A stretch of DNA of 64,000 nucleotides, taken from the NCBI RefSeq assembly GCF_023856365.1, contig NC_064544.1, positions 25,768,399-25,832,398 on the forward strand, in the 5' to 3' direction. The notes under the pieces were generated by a model. The model was not told the origin of the DNA and made no database searches. It was given only the letters and a program-made list of their open reading frames with translations. Source of the DNA: Brienomyrus brachyistius. Taxonomy: Eukaryota > Chordata > Actinopteri > Osteoglossiformes > Mormyridae. The translations under genes were made by a program, and so were the position numbers. Shown piece by piece: positions 21,542 through 33,593 of the stretch (its first letter is position 1; every line of letters starts with the position of its first letter).

Positions 21542-22365
21542 ATGAACAGCGAGGGGAATTTGGAATCTCTTGTGGAATATATCGACTGGTACTTCAACAT
21601 TATAGTCATGAAGAAGAACGCAGATGCATCTTCTCCAGCCAAAAGCGAGACACCGTCCTCCAAAAGAAGTTGCCCAGCAGACTCCCCTGGCACAGCATCG
21701 CCGACTGGTAAAGACTTTGCCGACATCCTGGATTCAATCGACAAACGATTGTCCAGCTTCGACGAGAGGTTGGCTCTCGTCGAGATTCTACATCAGGAAT
21801 TCAAATCCCCGAGGGAATCTTTGGAATTCAACCAGCAGCAGGTGGAAACACTCGCTGCTGAAAACACCTCACTATGGGACTCGGTTAAGTCTCTAACTGA
21901 AAATGTGACCCATCTAAATGAAGAAAATAAAAAAATAAAAGAGACTGTCGTCGATCTACAGGCCTGTAGCATGAGAAATAACCTGGTGTTTTCAGGCATC
22001 CCAGAATTACCGTCAAAACCTTTATCAAGAACCACCTGAAGCTTTCAGAGGACACTGAAAAACATCTGCTTTGAGAGAGTCCATCGGCTGGGAGCCAAGA
22101 GGCCTGGTGCACTGAGACCGTATCCTATTGTGGTTAAATTTGGATATTTTAAGCAGAAGGAGCAGGTGAAGAGCCGCGGCTGGGAGCTGAAAGGAACAGA
22201 CTTTGTCGTAAACGACCAGTTCCCCAAAGAGATCCTGGAGCGACGCAAAGTTCTGTTCCCAATCCGACGCAACTTTATTTAGAAGGGTTCCCGAGCTCTC
22301 ATCGCCGTAGACCAGCTCTACGTGGATGGGCAGCTGTACGGCGACCCCAGTACCACTCCCTGGTA
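21542..22365 (+). pseudogene. LINE ORF1 (coiled-coil RNA-binding protein)
   Basis: From ATG 21542 (or the internal ATG 21609, MKKNADASSPAK) the frame has a Ser/Pro-rich start. A heptad-like coiled coil follows (residues about 60-135, including TLAAENTSLWDSVKSLTENV). The L1-type RNA-binding core begins at SMRNNLVFSGIPE. A frameshift near 22030 moves the rest into another frame (ERVHRLGAKRPGALRPYP, then FGYFKQKEQVKSRGWELKGT). A TAG at about 22280 interrupts the end. ORF1 proteins coat LINE RNA as trimers; this copy is a pseudogene. Confidence 0.8.
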
Positions 22366-22487
22366 GCCAGCTTAAACTACAGGCAGACGTTTTATTACAA
22401 GAGACTCATAGACCTGCCAAAGGATGAACTTAAAACACCCGAGTTTCCCAATGTGTTCTCAGCCTGCTATAACTCTAGGCAAAGTGG

Positions 22488-22714
22488 GCACTAGGGGGCA
22501 GCGTGTGGCTCAGTGGGCTAAGCCTGTGTCCTTGTAATCAGAAGGTCGCAGGTTCGAACCCAGCCTCAGCACGTCTGCGGCTCCTTGAGCAAGACCCTTA
22601 ACCCCCAGCTCCCTGGGCGCCACTATGAGTGGCAGCCCTTCGTGGTCAACTTACTCCACAAAGAGCAAGTTGAGGAGGCGTAAAGATTATTGATCCCCTG
22701 TAGGGAAATTAAGT

Positions 22715-22759
<45 letters not shown>

Positions 22760-22764
22760 ATAAA
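22488..22764 (+). mobile_element. tRNA-derived SINE, family B, with (TTA)n tail
   Basis: Head with A box (GTGTGGCTCAGTGGGCTAAG) and B box (GGTTCGAACCC), body CTTGAGCAAGACCCTTAACC, and 3' end GATCCCCTGTAGGGAAATTA followed by about 45 bp of TTA repeats. It sits inside the LINE endonuclease frame. Related copies lie at 11390 (minus) and 40015 (plus). Confidence 0.85.
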
Positions 22765-22775
22765 GAGGGGTAGCA

Positions 22776-23290
22776 ATTCTAATACATCTATCCACCCATC
22801 CATTTTTCAAAGCGCTTATCCTACTGGGTCGTGGGGGGTCCGTAGCCTGTCCCAGAAGCAATGGGCAAGTGGCAGAGAACAACCCAGGATGGGGGGCCAG
22901 CCCATCGCAGGGCACACTCACACACTATTCACTCTCACACGCACACCTAAGGGCAATTTAGCAACTCCAATTAGCCTCAGCATGTTTTTGGACACTGGGG
23001 GGAAACCGGAGTACCCGGAGGAAACCCCACGATGACATGGGGAGAACATTCAAACTTCACACACGTGACCCAGGCGGAGACTCGAACCTGGGTCACCCAG
23101 GTGTGAGGCAACAGTGCTAACCACTGCACCACCATGCCGCCCCCATGGAACACCATAATACTCAAAATTAAATTAATAAAAATATCCATCCATCCATCCA
23201 TTTTCCAAACTGCTAATCCTACTGGGCCGCAGGGGGTCCGGAGCAACAGTGCTAACCACTGCATCACCATGCCTCCCCATTCTAATACAT
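22776..23290 (-). mobile_element. Composite Mermaid-like SINE insertion with one 12-bp TSD
   Basis: The target duplication ATTCTAATACAT (22776-22787 and 23279-23290) encloses two SINE copies in the same orientation. One is nearly full length (22788-23142); the other is internally deleted (23185-23278). A 42-bp unique spacer separates them. The flanks read through in the LINE endonuclease frame (ILIH|KNVNF), so the block entered as one event or by later nesting within the first SINE. Confidence 0.88.
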
Positions 23291-23819
23291 AAAAATGTCA
23301 ATTTCACAGTACTCAACACAATTATAGATCCACAGGGTAGATTTATAATCATTAAATTATCTATACTTAACAAAAAGTTATGTATTGTTAATATATATGG
23401 TCCAAATGTTGATAACCCCTCATTCTTCCACGTTTTCTTTACCGCACTCTCTGAACACCAGGACTGCGCACTTGTTCTTGTGGGCGACCTCAACTTTGGA
23501 CCAAATAAAGAAATGGACAGGCTCAGTACAGCTGCTCAGCGCAATTGGGAATCCACAAACATAGTTAAACAGCACATGAGCGACTATGGACTTTGCGATG
23601 CATGGCGTTCTCTTCACCCCACCCGTAGGGAATATACTTTCTTCTCACATGTCCATCACTCTTACTCTCATCTGGATTATTTCCTAGTCAGTAGCTCTCT
23701 GCTGAGTGACATTTCAGACACAGAGCTGTCAGCGATCATGCTCCTGTATCTTTAACCCTAATAAATAAGAAGGCCATTCCACCAAGTAGAAACTGGAGAT
23801 TTAATACATCATTGCTTAA

Positions 23820-25540
23820 AGATGGAGATTTTATTAACTATTTTAAAAAAAGAGTGGGCTTTATATTTAGACTATAATGACCTGCCTGGAACATCAGCAT
23901 CTGTTCTCTGGGAAGCAGGCAAAGCTGTGATGAGAGGTAAAATAATCTCATTCTCATCACATAAAAAGAAGAGAAAACAAGTGTATCCAGGACTTAGAAG
24001 AAACCATGTGTCACGGGAAGGTTCGGGTGGACAGGCGATCGTGCGGGCGGTGGTTCAGAAAACCAGGCTGACGAGCAGGATCGGGGTAATCGGGGTTTAT
24101 TCGGGAAAGGGAGACACGGGAGACAAGCGAGGCTAGATACGATCAGTTAAAAATAAATATGGAAAAAAACAACTATATGTGCTGTTAAAGACTGAAATGG
24201 GGATACAGTATATGACCCTGACAGAAAAAACAGCACTTTCAGGGACTTTTACAAATCTTTATATTCACCACAGATAAACCCATCTAAAGACGAAATTGAT
24301 CAGTTTCTTGATAGTATAACCCTTCCGAAATTATCAGACAATCAAGCGATGGCACTGGATTCTCCGCTGACACCAGGTGAACTCCAGGAAGCCCTGAACG
24401 GTATGCCCAATAAAACGGCTCCAGGTCCAGATGGATTTCCAGCAGAATTCTATAAAGAATTCTGGACAATTCTGGCATCAACATTCTGCAGAATGTTGCA
24501 AGAAACCAGGGAAAATGGTCGGCTACCACCAAATATGAATTCTGCAAACATTAGTCTCTTGCTAAAACCAGGCAAAGATCCTACAGTATCTACCAGCTAT
24601 CGTCCAATATCCCTTATAAACGTTGACCTTAAAATAATCTGCAAAGCTCTCTCAAAAAGAATAGAGAAGTTAACCCCTCTCATAATTCATCCTGACCAAA
24701 CTGGTTTCATAAGGGAGGCACTCATCAACAAATACACGTAGATTACTTAATCTAGACATAGACTATTCATGCAATAAAAACCTTCAAATTACAATACTGT
24801 CTCTAAATGCAGAAAAAGCATTCGATAGAGTTACAGTAACTGGAATTTTTTATTTGCAGCTTTATGCAAATTTGGTTTCAGAAACTCTTTCATAAACTGG
24901 TTAAAAATATTATATAGTTCACCAACAGCATGCGTCAGGACGAATGACTAAACATCCTCCAGTTTCTGTCTCAAGAGGGGCACCAGCCACGGATGTCCTC
25001 TATCCCCCTCATTGTTTGCGATTTTTATTGAACCACTAGCAGCAGCAATTAGACAGGCTACAGTGATTAAAGGCATTAAATGCAGGAATGTAGAACATAA
25101 GGTAAGACTTTATGCGGATGATGTGTTACTTTTTCTCCAGCATTCACAAACCACTCTTTCTGAGGTAATTACATTAATAAACTCTTTCTCAAGAGTCTCA
25201 GGTTATTCGATAAACTGGTTAAAATCTACAGTTCTTCCAATTAATTGCTCCTTCCAGAATAATTCTTCCTCTCCACTGTAGTCTGGAGATATTAAATATT
25301 TAGGAATTAATGTTACACCTAGGCTGGCAGATTCAACTAAACTAGACCATTTCCCACTTTTAAAGAAAGTAGCGGATGATCTGGTTAGGTGGAAGTCCCT
25401 ACCCATATCACTTATGGGAAGGGATGCCTCAATAAAAATGATGGTTTTGCCAAGAACTAATTATTTATTTGCAATGATCCCGAGCAAAACATCACCTGAC
25501 TGGTTTAGATCTCTGGACTCCGCTATCTTTCCAGAGGAAT
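23820..25540 (+). pseudogene. LINE ORF2 reverse transcriptase
   Basis: Linker (VLWEAGKAVMRGKIISFSSH near 23900), then RT blocks: PNKTAPGPDGFPAEFYKEFW, SYRPISLINVDLKIICKALS, DQTGFI (24349-24741), and the catalytic box [12 protein letters not shown] (about 25110) with the two aspartates intact. [17 protein letters not shown] follows. Frameshifts near 24725 and stops at 25280 and later disrupt it. L1/Tx1-type LINEs of fish are the best match. Confidence 0.85.
24009..24140 (+). mobile_element. Fragment of the TGTCACG repeat inside the LINE
   Basis: Starts TGTCACGGGAAGGTTCGGGT and includes GGATCGGGGTAATCGGGGTT and ATTCGGGAAAGG, related to the left part of the repeats at 14295 and 35628 (minus). 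The right end is truncated. Confidence 0.6.
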
Positions 25541-26345
25541 TCAGATGAACCCCCACGTATTAGCTTAGAAACACTGCAAAGGACTAAGGATAAAGGAGGA
25601 CTAGATCGGCCTAACTTTCACCACTATTTCTTTGCCAACAGGCTCCAAAACATCTCAGGGTGGTTAAAACATACCCTCTTAGATGAGCCTTGGCCAGACG
25701 TAGAACAGGCACTATGCAATAAGATAGAGATTTCGGATCTACCATTCATTAGCTCAAACATCAAAACGACAGGAATGCTTCAAAAGCATCAGTATCAGCT
25801 CTTTTCTGACAGCGTGCTGGGAGTTTCTAAAAATGACTGAGTCTTCATTAATCCCATGCAAGCGTACTCCCATCTGGAACAACCCTGATGTACTACTAAA
25901 CAATAATTGATAAACTTCCCAGATTGGAGTTGTAAAGGTATTAAATACTTGGAACATATATTTGAAGGAATAGACTTTATTCCCTTTGACATATTAAACA
26001 ATATGGGATTAGCAAGAATAGATTTTTAGAATATCAACAAGTTAAATCTATAGTAAAAAAAAAAAATAAGGTCTAATCAAATCAAATTACAAATACCGCA
26101 AAGTGTGGCAGAATTCCTTAATCTGAAACCCCCCAAATTACTGTCTAAAATATACAGGACACTTTCTAAAATGGATGACTCATTGCAACATGGGTGGAAG
26201 ATCTATCAGTCAGCTGGGACCACAATTTCTGGTCTAAGATATGTTTAAAAACCTATAAACTGATTAGAAATTCCAGTTTACAGTTAATACAATACAAAAT
26301 CCTGCATAGAGTGTGTAATATTCGTGCAGAAAATATTGCATAATT
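25541..26345 (+). pseudogene. LINE ORF2 C-terminal relic
   Basis: Degenerate frames still show pieces such as [20 protein letters not shown] (about 25590) and LQLIQYKILHRVCNI (about 26290). These correspond to the Cys/His-containing C-terminal region of L1/Tx1-type ORF2. Many stops. The LINE ends where the LTR at 26346 begins. Confidence 0.65.
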
Positions 26346-26680
26346 TGTTAGACACAGAATTGATTATTTAAATGATGTGTACGTGTTAAATAGAAGCTTT
26401 ATGTTGATTGGTTAATGCACACGTGATCTGTTTATGCATACTCGCTGAGACTCAGTCGGAGTAGTTCTACCTGCCTGTACGGAGTACAACATAAACTCCG
26501 TGTCATTCAATAAAGATTCTGCACAGCTATCCTGCCGTAATTCTTTATAAACAAGACAAAACATGGTGCGAGAGTAAAAGTGAATCACACGGACACAATG
26601 GACGTCGCTGGTGTTCCGTCGCCCCGCATGGACAAAACAGACAAACAAGACAAAACAGCATAAACGTCAAATTCTCAAAA
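26346..26680 (+). mobile_element. LTR (218 bp) plus primer-site start of an LTR retrotransposon
   Basis: TGTTAGACAC at 26346 to AAACA ending at 26563 are TG..CA ends. AATAAA lies at 26509-26514. Directly after the LTR, TGGTGCGAGAGTAAAAG (from 26564) has the position and TGG start of a primer-binding site. A short ATG frame (MDVAGVPSPRMDKTDKQD, 26598) could be a gag start; it stops soon after. No internal domains follow, so it is a 5' fragment of an LTR element. Confidence 0.55.
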
Positions 26681-28366
26681 CGAATACTGGAAGAAATAAT
26701 CAAGCTTAAAATTGAGTATTATATTTGTGACCTTGAGCGAGTACCCCCCTAATCAAGCGGTATCCAAAGCGAGCACACAGGAGAGATTAGGGCTGGATCA
26801 TAAAAGTATTTATTGGTTTTATTAACAATCGCAACAAAAAGGGGAGGGTTCAATAACTCCCGGTGACCTGGTTGATGTTTCCACTGGTGAAGTATATCCC
26901 CCAGTAGGTAGTTTAAAACCCCGGCCCGCGCCACTGGGCAGCCAGAGATATCCTCACAGCAGGCTGGGACCCTATTGCTCGATTAGCACCCCTGGTTTAA
27001 ACAAATCAAAATACCATATACTCAAAACAACAAAATAGTCCTCACTGCAGAACAAAATAAAAACCAATACCGACAGCGCACAGCAAATCCACTCCAATAC
27101 GCACACTGGGGTCGTCAGAGCACTGGTCCCAGGCTCCAACTAATAAGCCCAGGGACAGCCTGCTAGAGGGTACGGACAGAGTCACCCGAGAAAGTCCACG
27201 GTCTCAGCGGAGTTATACATGTGTATCGTTCGCAGATAATTTTACAAAGGCAGTATATACGTTGCGCCCTAAAAGAGGGGAAGAGAAACAGTGGGTACAA
27301 CTTTCCCCAAAGGTTGCGGTTTCCTGCAAATGCCAAAACAGAAATTACAAAACCCACACTCCATTCCTCATAATAAACATAAAACCAACATGTATCCCAC
27401 ACAGCAAAAGCGTTTATCTACCTCCAGAGGACCCGCACTCACACCAGCCGATCAGGTTTTCACCTCCGGTCGCTCTTTTATATATTACCATCGCGTCAGT
27501 CAATAATTAAAACTATGTCCGACTCAATAGCAATTAACTATGTTAGGAAAAAGATAAAACCCATACCTTGTCTTTGCAAACAATCTTGTTCTGGATACAC
27601 GACTTCACCCCCTTGTGCCTTTGGGCAAATACGTTCGTCCCTCACCATCAATGCCCCAAAACTTCACGAAGAGTGGTCCGCCTTATCCAGAGGAAGACTA
27701 GGCTACTTGCCGCACTCCCTCTTCCCAAGAAACCTCCAAGACCAAACAGTACTTCGATTCGAATCGCGAGATTATGCGGGTATAAATCTGATGGAATACC
27801 GCGCCCCATATCATCATAAAAATCCCCTCGGGGTATCAAAATAAAGGTCCCCTTTTCAGCTATATGGTCGCTACTCGTACCGGTTATATATTAATTGTTG
27901 TTTGTATTATGGTATAAAATTTAATCAAGAAATTGACTAAAACAACACCTGATGCACTGACAAATATAATACATTTTCATACCCGTAGTATCATATTTGA
28001 TACACACATTTTCAGCACGTTTTTCTATAAAATATTTCATGATATATTAAGTTATTATTAGTTAGTTCACACTAATAAAGACTCATTTTGAAATATAATT
28101 AATTTTCGCTACATTGCGCTTACTGTAACTGTTCCCAAAATAGGACTTCTTATCCCATGAAAATCCTGCCGGCTACAACGTGTTTGCAGCCGTCAGTGAT
28201 TCTTGAAAAAAAAAAGACGTTTTCCATCTGAACTACATAGGTCATCCACCAGAGGGCAGAATACAGGTATATCATTATATACACCAGGTTTTTGAGGAAA
28301 GGGATAATCGTATTACTGACGTAGAGGTCTTAAATATGATACATGTGGCGTTATAGGGAGTTAATG
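26681..28366. other. Possible minus-strand LTR and spacer
   Basis: 26727-27845 has LTR-like texture on the minus strand. A TATATAAAAG string (near 27475, minus) lies upstream of AATAAA strings (near 26815, minus), and CpG content is moderate. I cannot confirm boundaries or target duplications. The rest (27850-28366) is A/T-rich with nothing recognised. Confidence 0.3.
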
Positions 28367-28917
28367 TAATTTTCTATTCACTCATGCAAATAAATAATTG
28401 TTTGATAACAAAAAAATACATTTGTTTTAATTCTTTTTTCCTGTAAACATATCACTTGTCCCCCCCCCCATGCTCCCACATTCAAAAATGAAACTTTTGA
28501 TAGCACTTTATTGCCATCGGTTCCACGGGAATGCAGACCTCTATTCTTTTCTTCTACCTGGCAAGTCCACCATTATAATAGCAATTCACCAAGGTGCAAG
28601 CGCATGTAGCTCTTAAAGAAATTGTTTGAAAAAATTAGTTTATAGCATGTTTACACCCTAAATACACCAGTGACTGAGTACAACCCTTGTGGACCAGGCG
28701 CCTGGCTTTGACTATTTTTCTGCCATTAAACTAGCAAACATGGGTTGGCCATGAAGTAAAATAACTTGTGCCTTTAAATTGTTAAAAAAAAAGTCCTGTG
28801 TGTTGTAAAGTGAGGTATGAAACAGATACCAGGCTGCTTCCGTGAGGGTCAGCGTAAGTTTTATTCATGTGATTTTGCGGTTTCAACTGTTTCATTGGAA
28901 TCAATCCAAGCAGCAGC

Positions 28918-29109
28918 ATGAAGACTGTAAACCAAAGAAGTGGGACGATGCCTGAGAAGAACAACTCAGTCAATCCTCACATCTCCTCTCTCCTCAGGCG
29001 ATTGATGGACTCTGAGCATGACACATGTACAAAAGATGAGGACTCTTCTCCACTATTCGAATGGAAATTGTTCTTAATCTTTTATTTATACCTTTTGCTT
29101 ATACCGTAA
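28918..29109 (+). other. 63-codon frame shared by both duplicates
   Basis: Open frame MPEKNNSVNPHISSLLRRL with a hydrophobic C-terminus (LFLIFYLYLLLIP). The copy at 46602-46793 is also open and differs at five residues. It could be a small tail-anchored-like peptide or chance; no family is recognised and no splice or promoter evidence is seen. Confidence 0.25.
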
Positions 29110-29365
29110 GATTTAGGAACACACTGAAAAAGATCAACTTTAATACATTTGAAGGTTGAAGTTATTGGAATTTGTTACGGCTGATTTGGTGGAATATGTT
29201 TTTGGACAGAACTGTCAAAAAATGTGGAATGAAAATGCAGTTTAATGGTTGAATCTGTAGCTTGCCTAACTTGCTATAAATTACACACACATGCAGCATT
29301 AAAGTAACAGGGAGCTATTAGAACAGAGTTGTTGTATTACATTAACACAGACCAGCAAAAAATAT

Positions 29366-30155
29366 TGTAACAAGTGGGCTACCAGGGCGCACTTGTCGAA
29401 GTTCGCTGCCACCACCTTTTTAATTTAAAGAGGCTGGGAAGGTCCAACCAAATAAGGACACCAAAATATAGGAAGATCTTTATTAAATATTCCCCGGATT
29501 ACAACCCCTTCCCGAGGGCTAACTTCATCTCACTAGGAATGATACAACCACAGTTCCCCCCACGCCACTCAGAATCCAAATATACAGCACAGCAAACTTA
29601 AATCACAACGCCCGTGCAAACCCTTACACACAGCAAACAAATCATTCCCGATGCACCTTCTAACCCCGCCCTCCTACTCACGACCGCAATCCGGGGATAA
29701 AATTCATACACAAACATACGCTCATTCATTCCAAAATTACACCATTAAAAGCGGTTACTCCCCTGGAAAGAGGCACACCTGGCCTCCCCCGCTTTCTCCA
29801 GGGAAAAGAAGTTGAGGTCTCTCAGTCCACGGGGTTCGTCTCCCCGCTGTACTTCGCTGCCAGCCCTTTAAACCGCTATCTTTCTAAAAGCATTATCCCC
29901 CCCCATAACTAACTATAACTTCATCCACGGCCAGTCTACCACCGGCGACGGACACACCACGGTTCCTTTTCCCACAGACTGACAGCTACTCCAACTCCCC
30001 CAGTTTCCCTACAAGACCAAAGAAAGACCTTTTCTCTTCCCCCCCTCCCACATAGGCATCCTCTTTATAACTCTCCCTCCCCCACCCCAATCCTAATCAC
30101 CGGTGTTCCCCATTAACATGGCAGCGAATGACCACGCCCAGATTCGTTCATTACA
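29366..30155 (-). mobile_element. Gypsy 3' LTR
   Basis: 790 bp, TG..CA ends with TGTAA/TTACA inverted termini. In element orientation it follows the polypurine tract. It is near-identical to the 5' LTR; differences are confined to about two short homopolymer or substitution spots and one A/G change at about 29597 versus 34649. Confidence 0.95.
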
Positions 30156-30193
30156 CTATCCCCCCCTTCAACCGGAGAGGACTCGTCCTCGAG

Positions 30194-31788
30194 TCACTGC
30201 ATGTCATAATCCTTGGTCCAGACAGGCAACCGTCTCTCTCGCCTCAGTTGCCATCTCTGAGGTCGAGGACCACCCCCTGTGTCAACCAAATCCCCTTGCA
30301 CAATCACAGCAGTAGGGCCACTAGACCCCACTTGCACAGCCAACTCTTCCCGGGCTTCACTCTCCAGCTCCATCATACAGCTTGATGCTGCAATATCCTC
30401 TGTTGCTCCTGGATCTTCTAACTGGGAACCAGCTGCAGGAGCCTTTACCGATTGTTCCTCTGAGACTCTTCCTTGGGGAGTTCCAGACTGGAGGTAAATC
30501 CAACTAGCCGGGGAATGAACCTCTGGAGGTCCTGTACGACCTTTACCTCGCCGCCTCCACTCCTTCCACACAGGCCCAGACCCCCTGGAAGATGGAGACA
30601 CCTCAAAAGAGGAAGGCACACAAGGTTTTAGTCGGTTGACATGAACGATAGTGTCCCCCCCCCCTTTTTCTGGACACACGCTATACAGCACCTCAGAGAT
30701 CCTCTCTTTAACCTTAAATGGTCCCTTAAACCGCCGCTGTAACTTAGGACAAACACCCCTCCTTCTAGCCTTATCCCGCATCCATACCAACTCACCCACA
30801 GAATAGAACTGTGGCTGTGCTCTAAAATCGTAACACCGTTTCTGTCTATGTGATGCCTCCCCCTGATGCTTTTTCACAGCCTCCACCACAGTCGCTAATG
30901 TCTGAGACACACTAGACACATACTCTGACATGGGTTTTAATCTTTCACCATGATCCAAATTCAACATGACATCCACCGGTAAAATCATTTCCCGGGCAAA
31001 CAAAACTTTATACGGGGTAAATCCTGTACTGGCATGTACACTGCTTCGATATGCCATCATCACAAAGGGCAACAAAGTGTCCCAATTCGACTGATTCTGA
31101 TTAACAAACAGTGATAACATCGTTACAAGAGTACGATTAAACCTTTCAACCAGGCCATCCGACTGTGGTGAATATGGGGATGTACGAGTCTTATTTATTT
31201 CTAGTAGTTGGCACAATTCTTGAAATACCAGTGACTCAAAATTTCTCCCCTGATCTGAATGTAAACTACGAGGGCAGCCATAGCGACACACCCATTCCTC
31301 CACCAATACCTTTGCTACCGTCACTGCCTCTTGATTCCCTAGGGGAAAAGCTTCGGTCCACTTCGAAAAGTAGTCACCAATCACTAAAATGTATTTATTT
31401 CCCCTCTCAGTCTCTGGAAGAGGACCCAATATGTCCAAAGCCACCCTTTCATAAGGGCGTGCAGTCACTGTGGAAACTAATGGAGCTCGTATGGCCACAC
31501 CTGTCTCCTTCCGTGATGCACACTCCCTACATTCCCTGCACCACCGACGGACGTCCCCCGACCACCCTGGCCAAAAAAAACGTTCCCGGACCTTAGCCTG
31601 TACCTTCTGTATCCCCAAATGCCCCCCAGTCATAGTGTTATGCAGCCAGTACAGAATACACGGCACCATGTTCCCAGGGACTACTAACTGCACCAGGGGT
31701 TCCCCACTAACCCCTTTCAGATCTCCCACCTGCCTCACCAGCACCCCATCATGGACCACTAATTCATCCCATACAGGTAATTAAAAAA
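30194..31788 (-). CDS. Gypsy integrase with chromodomain-less C-terminal tail (frame-separated)
   Basis: Long open frame (521 codons from an internal Met at 31759; the same frame opens slightly upstream with PVWDELVVHDGVLV). Domains in order: HHCC zinc-binding (HNTMTGGHLG, then CRECREC), integrase core with D (ALDILGPL), D (LHSDQGRNFES) and E (DGLVERFNRTL), then a GPY/F module (RRFKGPFKVKERI). A long acidic/Pro-rich tail follows, with no chromodomain visible. Integrase inserts the cDNA into the genome. The catalytic triad is present, but the frame is out of phase with RT after the deletion near 31790. Confidence 0.93.
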
Positions 31789-33593
31789 GCTTTATCACAA
31801 TCAGGAGTCCACTTAAATCTCCGCCCTTTCTCCGTCAACTGGTGGAGGGGCCGTGCAATCTCCGCAAAACCTTTAATAAACCTCCTATAATACGAGGCTA
31901 AACCCACAAAACTGCGCACCTCAGTTTGATTTCTAGGTACTGGCCATTCTTGGACCGCCTTAATTTTTGCAGGGTCAGCTGTAATTCCCTCATCTGAGAT
32001 AACATGCCCTAAGTAATGTACCTGTTTAGCAAACAGGTCACACTTAGCTGGTTTCACTTTTAAAGTTGCCCCCTGCAGCTTCCCCAATACCTCATCCAAT
32101 CGCTGAAGATGTTCCTCGAATGATCGACCAAACACAATAATATCATCAAGGTACACCAAACATGTGGACCACTGTAGGTCAGCAAGGACTAAATCCATCA
32201 ACCTCTGAAATGTCGAGGGGGCATTACATAAACCAAAACTAAGCACGTTAAATTCATACAAGCCCTGCCTAGTAACAAATGCAGTCTTGGGTTTATCCCG
32301 CGGGTGCATCTCTACCTGCCAGTACCCACTGGCAAGATCTAATGTAGAGAACCATGATGCATTAGACAAACTATCCAGCGCATCATCAATGCGCGGCAGT
32401 GGATAGGCGTCCTTACGAGTGACCTCATTTAGCTGGCGATAATCAACACAGAGCCGTAGGCCCCCATCCTTCTTTCGCACAGGTACAATCGGCGCTGCCC
32501 ATGGACTACGGGATGGCTGAATAACATCCGCCTCCAACATCTGCTTTATCTGGTCATCCACTTCTCTCTGTAAATGTAAAGGGACTCGCCGAGCCGGCAT
32601 TTTAATAGGCCGGGCCTCCCCAGTGTCAACCGTGTGCATCGCCAGCTGCGTTCTACCCAAATCAGCCTGCCCCATGCTGAAAACATCTGCTCGTCGGTGC
32701 AACATCGCCTGGACTGCACACGATTCTGCTAAACTGAGTCCCTTTTTATCCAGACCTAGATGTTGGAAAAGTTCCTCACCCGTCCAGCACTGCTCGGGCC
32801 CCCCACCATCTGTGAGGACAGCTGTCTGCCCCACTTCGATGTCTGTGACCAATGAACCCACCTTCATTCCCCGCTTGAGTTTACACTCATCTTCGGTCAC
32901 ATTAATCACTCTTACAGGCACAGCTCCTTGGGTTACACGACAAACAACCCGTGCCACCAAAACATCATGTCGGCTGGCTAATAATGGAGCAGGTTCCAGC
33001 ATCCCCACTAAGGGGTGGGCAGACACCACTTTAACTGTTCCCGGAATGACCACCTCACTCCGTGGGGGGACTATAACATCAGTACTCAGGGTCACTATCC
33101 AGGGCTGTTTACTAGAGGCATGTGCCACTAGGGGCACCATCTTCCCCATCACCTGACAACTCTGCCCCTTTAAATCAATCACTGCCCCATATTGGGTTAA
33201 AAAGTCATTCCCCAACAACAGATCTCGCATATCCCCATCAGTCACTAAAAATTCCACCCCCAAGGCTAAAGACTCAAATTGGCACACAGTGCACCATTTA
33301 CCCAAGATTTTAAGCTCAGCCCCATTCGCTACAGCCACAGCGCCAACATAGGGCACCAACCCCGGTCTCCCCCCTGTGGCAGACTCCCAAAAACTCCTTG
33401 GCACTACTGAAACCTGAGCCCCTGTATCAACCAATAAATATGCCTCAACCCCCCCAACCTGGGCACCTATATATAGCCCTTGACCACACAGACTCGCCAT
33501 TGGAGGAATTTCTACCTCAGGGCCTTCCTGCTTCAGGGCGGGCACACGACCTACCGTGCCCGCCCTCGAAAGTTTCCCGACACATAGGGACAA
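31764..33593 (-). CDS. Gypsy protease-reverse transcriptase
   Basis: 609 open codons. The first codon of the frame is not ATG; it is probably reached by -1 frameshifting from gag. Protease: LLVDTGAQVSVVP (DTGA active site, residues about 55) and LLLGNDFL. RT: PSRSPWAAPIVPVRKKDGG, LCVDYRQLNEVTRKDAYPLP, FSTLDLASGYWQVEM, LSFGLCNAPSTFQRLM and the catalytic LVYLDDIIVF, then YLGHVIS and FVGLASYYRRFIKGF. It ends at FKWTPDCDKAFLI, where RNase H should start, and terminates within a few codons. The RT core looks intact; loss of RNase H would prevent complete cDNA synthesis in cis. Confidence 0.95.
   Translation of the reverse strand: MSLCVGKLSRAGTVGRVPALKQEGPEVEIPPMASLCGQGLYIGAQVGGVEAYLLVDTGAQVSVVPRSFWESATGGRPGLVPYVGAVAVANGAELKILGKWCTVCQFESLALGVEFLVTDGDMRDLLLGNDFLTQYGAVIDLKGQSCQVMGKMVPLVAHASSKQPWIVTLSTDVIVPPRSEVVIPGTVKVVSAHPLVGMLEPAPLLASRHDVLVARVVCRVTQGAVPVRVINVTEDECKLKRGMKVGSLVTDIEVGQTAVLTDGGGPEQCWTGEELFQHLGLDKKGLSLAESCAVQAMLHRRADVFSMGQADLGRTQLAMHTVDTGEARPIKMPARRVPLHLQREVDDQIKQMLEADVIQPSRSPWAAPIVPVRKKDGGLRLCVDYRQLNEVTRKDAYPLPRIDDALDSLSNASWFSTLDLASGYWQVEMHPRDKPKTAFVTRQGLYEFNVLSFGLCNAPSTFQRLMDLVLADLQWSTCLVYLDDIIVFGRSFEEHLQRLDEVLGKLQGATLKVKPAKCDLFAKQVHYLGHVISDEGITADPAKIKAVQEWPVPRNQTEVRSFVGLASYYRRFIKGFAEIARPLHQLTEKGRRFKWTPDCDKAFLITCMG

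Larger units (their letters stand above)
22375..23755 (+). pseudogene. LINE ORF2 endonuclease, split by SINEs
   Basis: An AP-type endonuclease begins abruptly with ADVLLQETH (the LQETH motif, with the N-terminal strand missing) and runs to GCAAAG near 22489. It continues after SINE-B at RGVAILIH (about 22765), is interrupted again by the SINE block 22788-23278, and resumes as KNVNFTVLNTIIDPQGR. It then carries IVNIYGPN, VLVGDLNFGP and the HSYSHLDYFLVS ending. The three pieces align in one frame order, showing that the SINEs entered an already assembled ORF. Confidence 0.8.
21421..26345 (+). mobile_element. Dead L1/Tx1-type LINE with nested SINEs
   Basis: One 5'-to-3' LINE relic: 5' region, ORF1 (21542-22365), truncated endonuclease (22375-23755), RT (23820-25540) and C-terminal relics to about 26343. 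It is broken by frameshifts and stops, by SINE insertions at 22.49 and 22.79 kb, by a TGTCACG-repeat fragment at 24.0 kb, and at its 3' side by an LTR at 26346. It cannot be active. Confidence 0.85.

Noticed and set aside
12161..23142. tRNA-like A and B boxes in many places
   Set aside because: They are heads of tRNA-derived SINEs and lack cloverleaf pairing; only 62387-62458 folds as a real tRNA.
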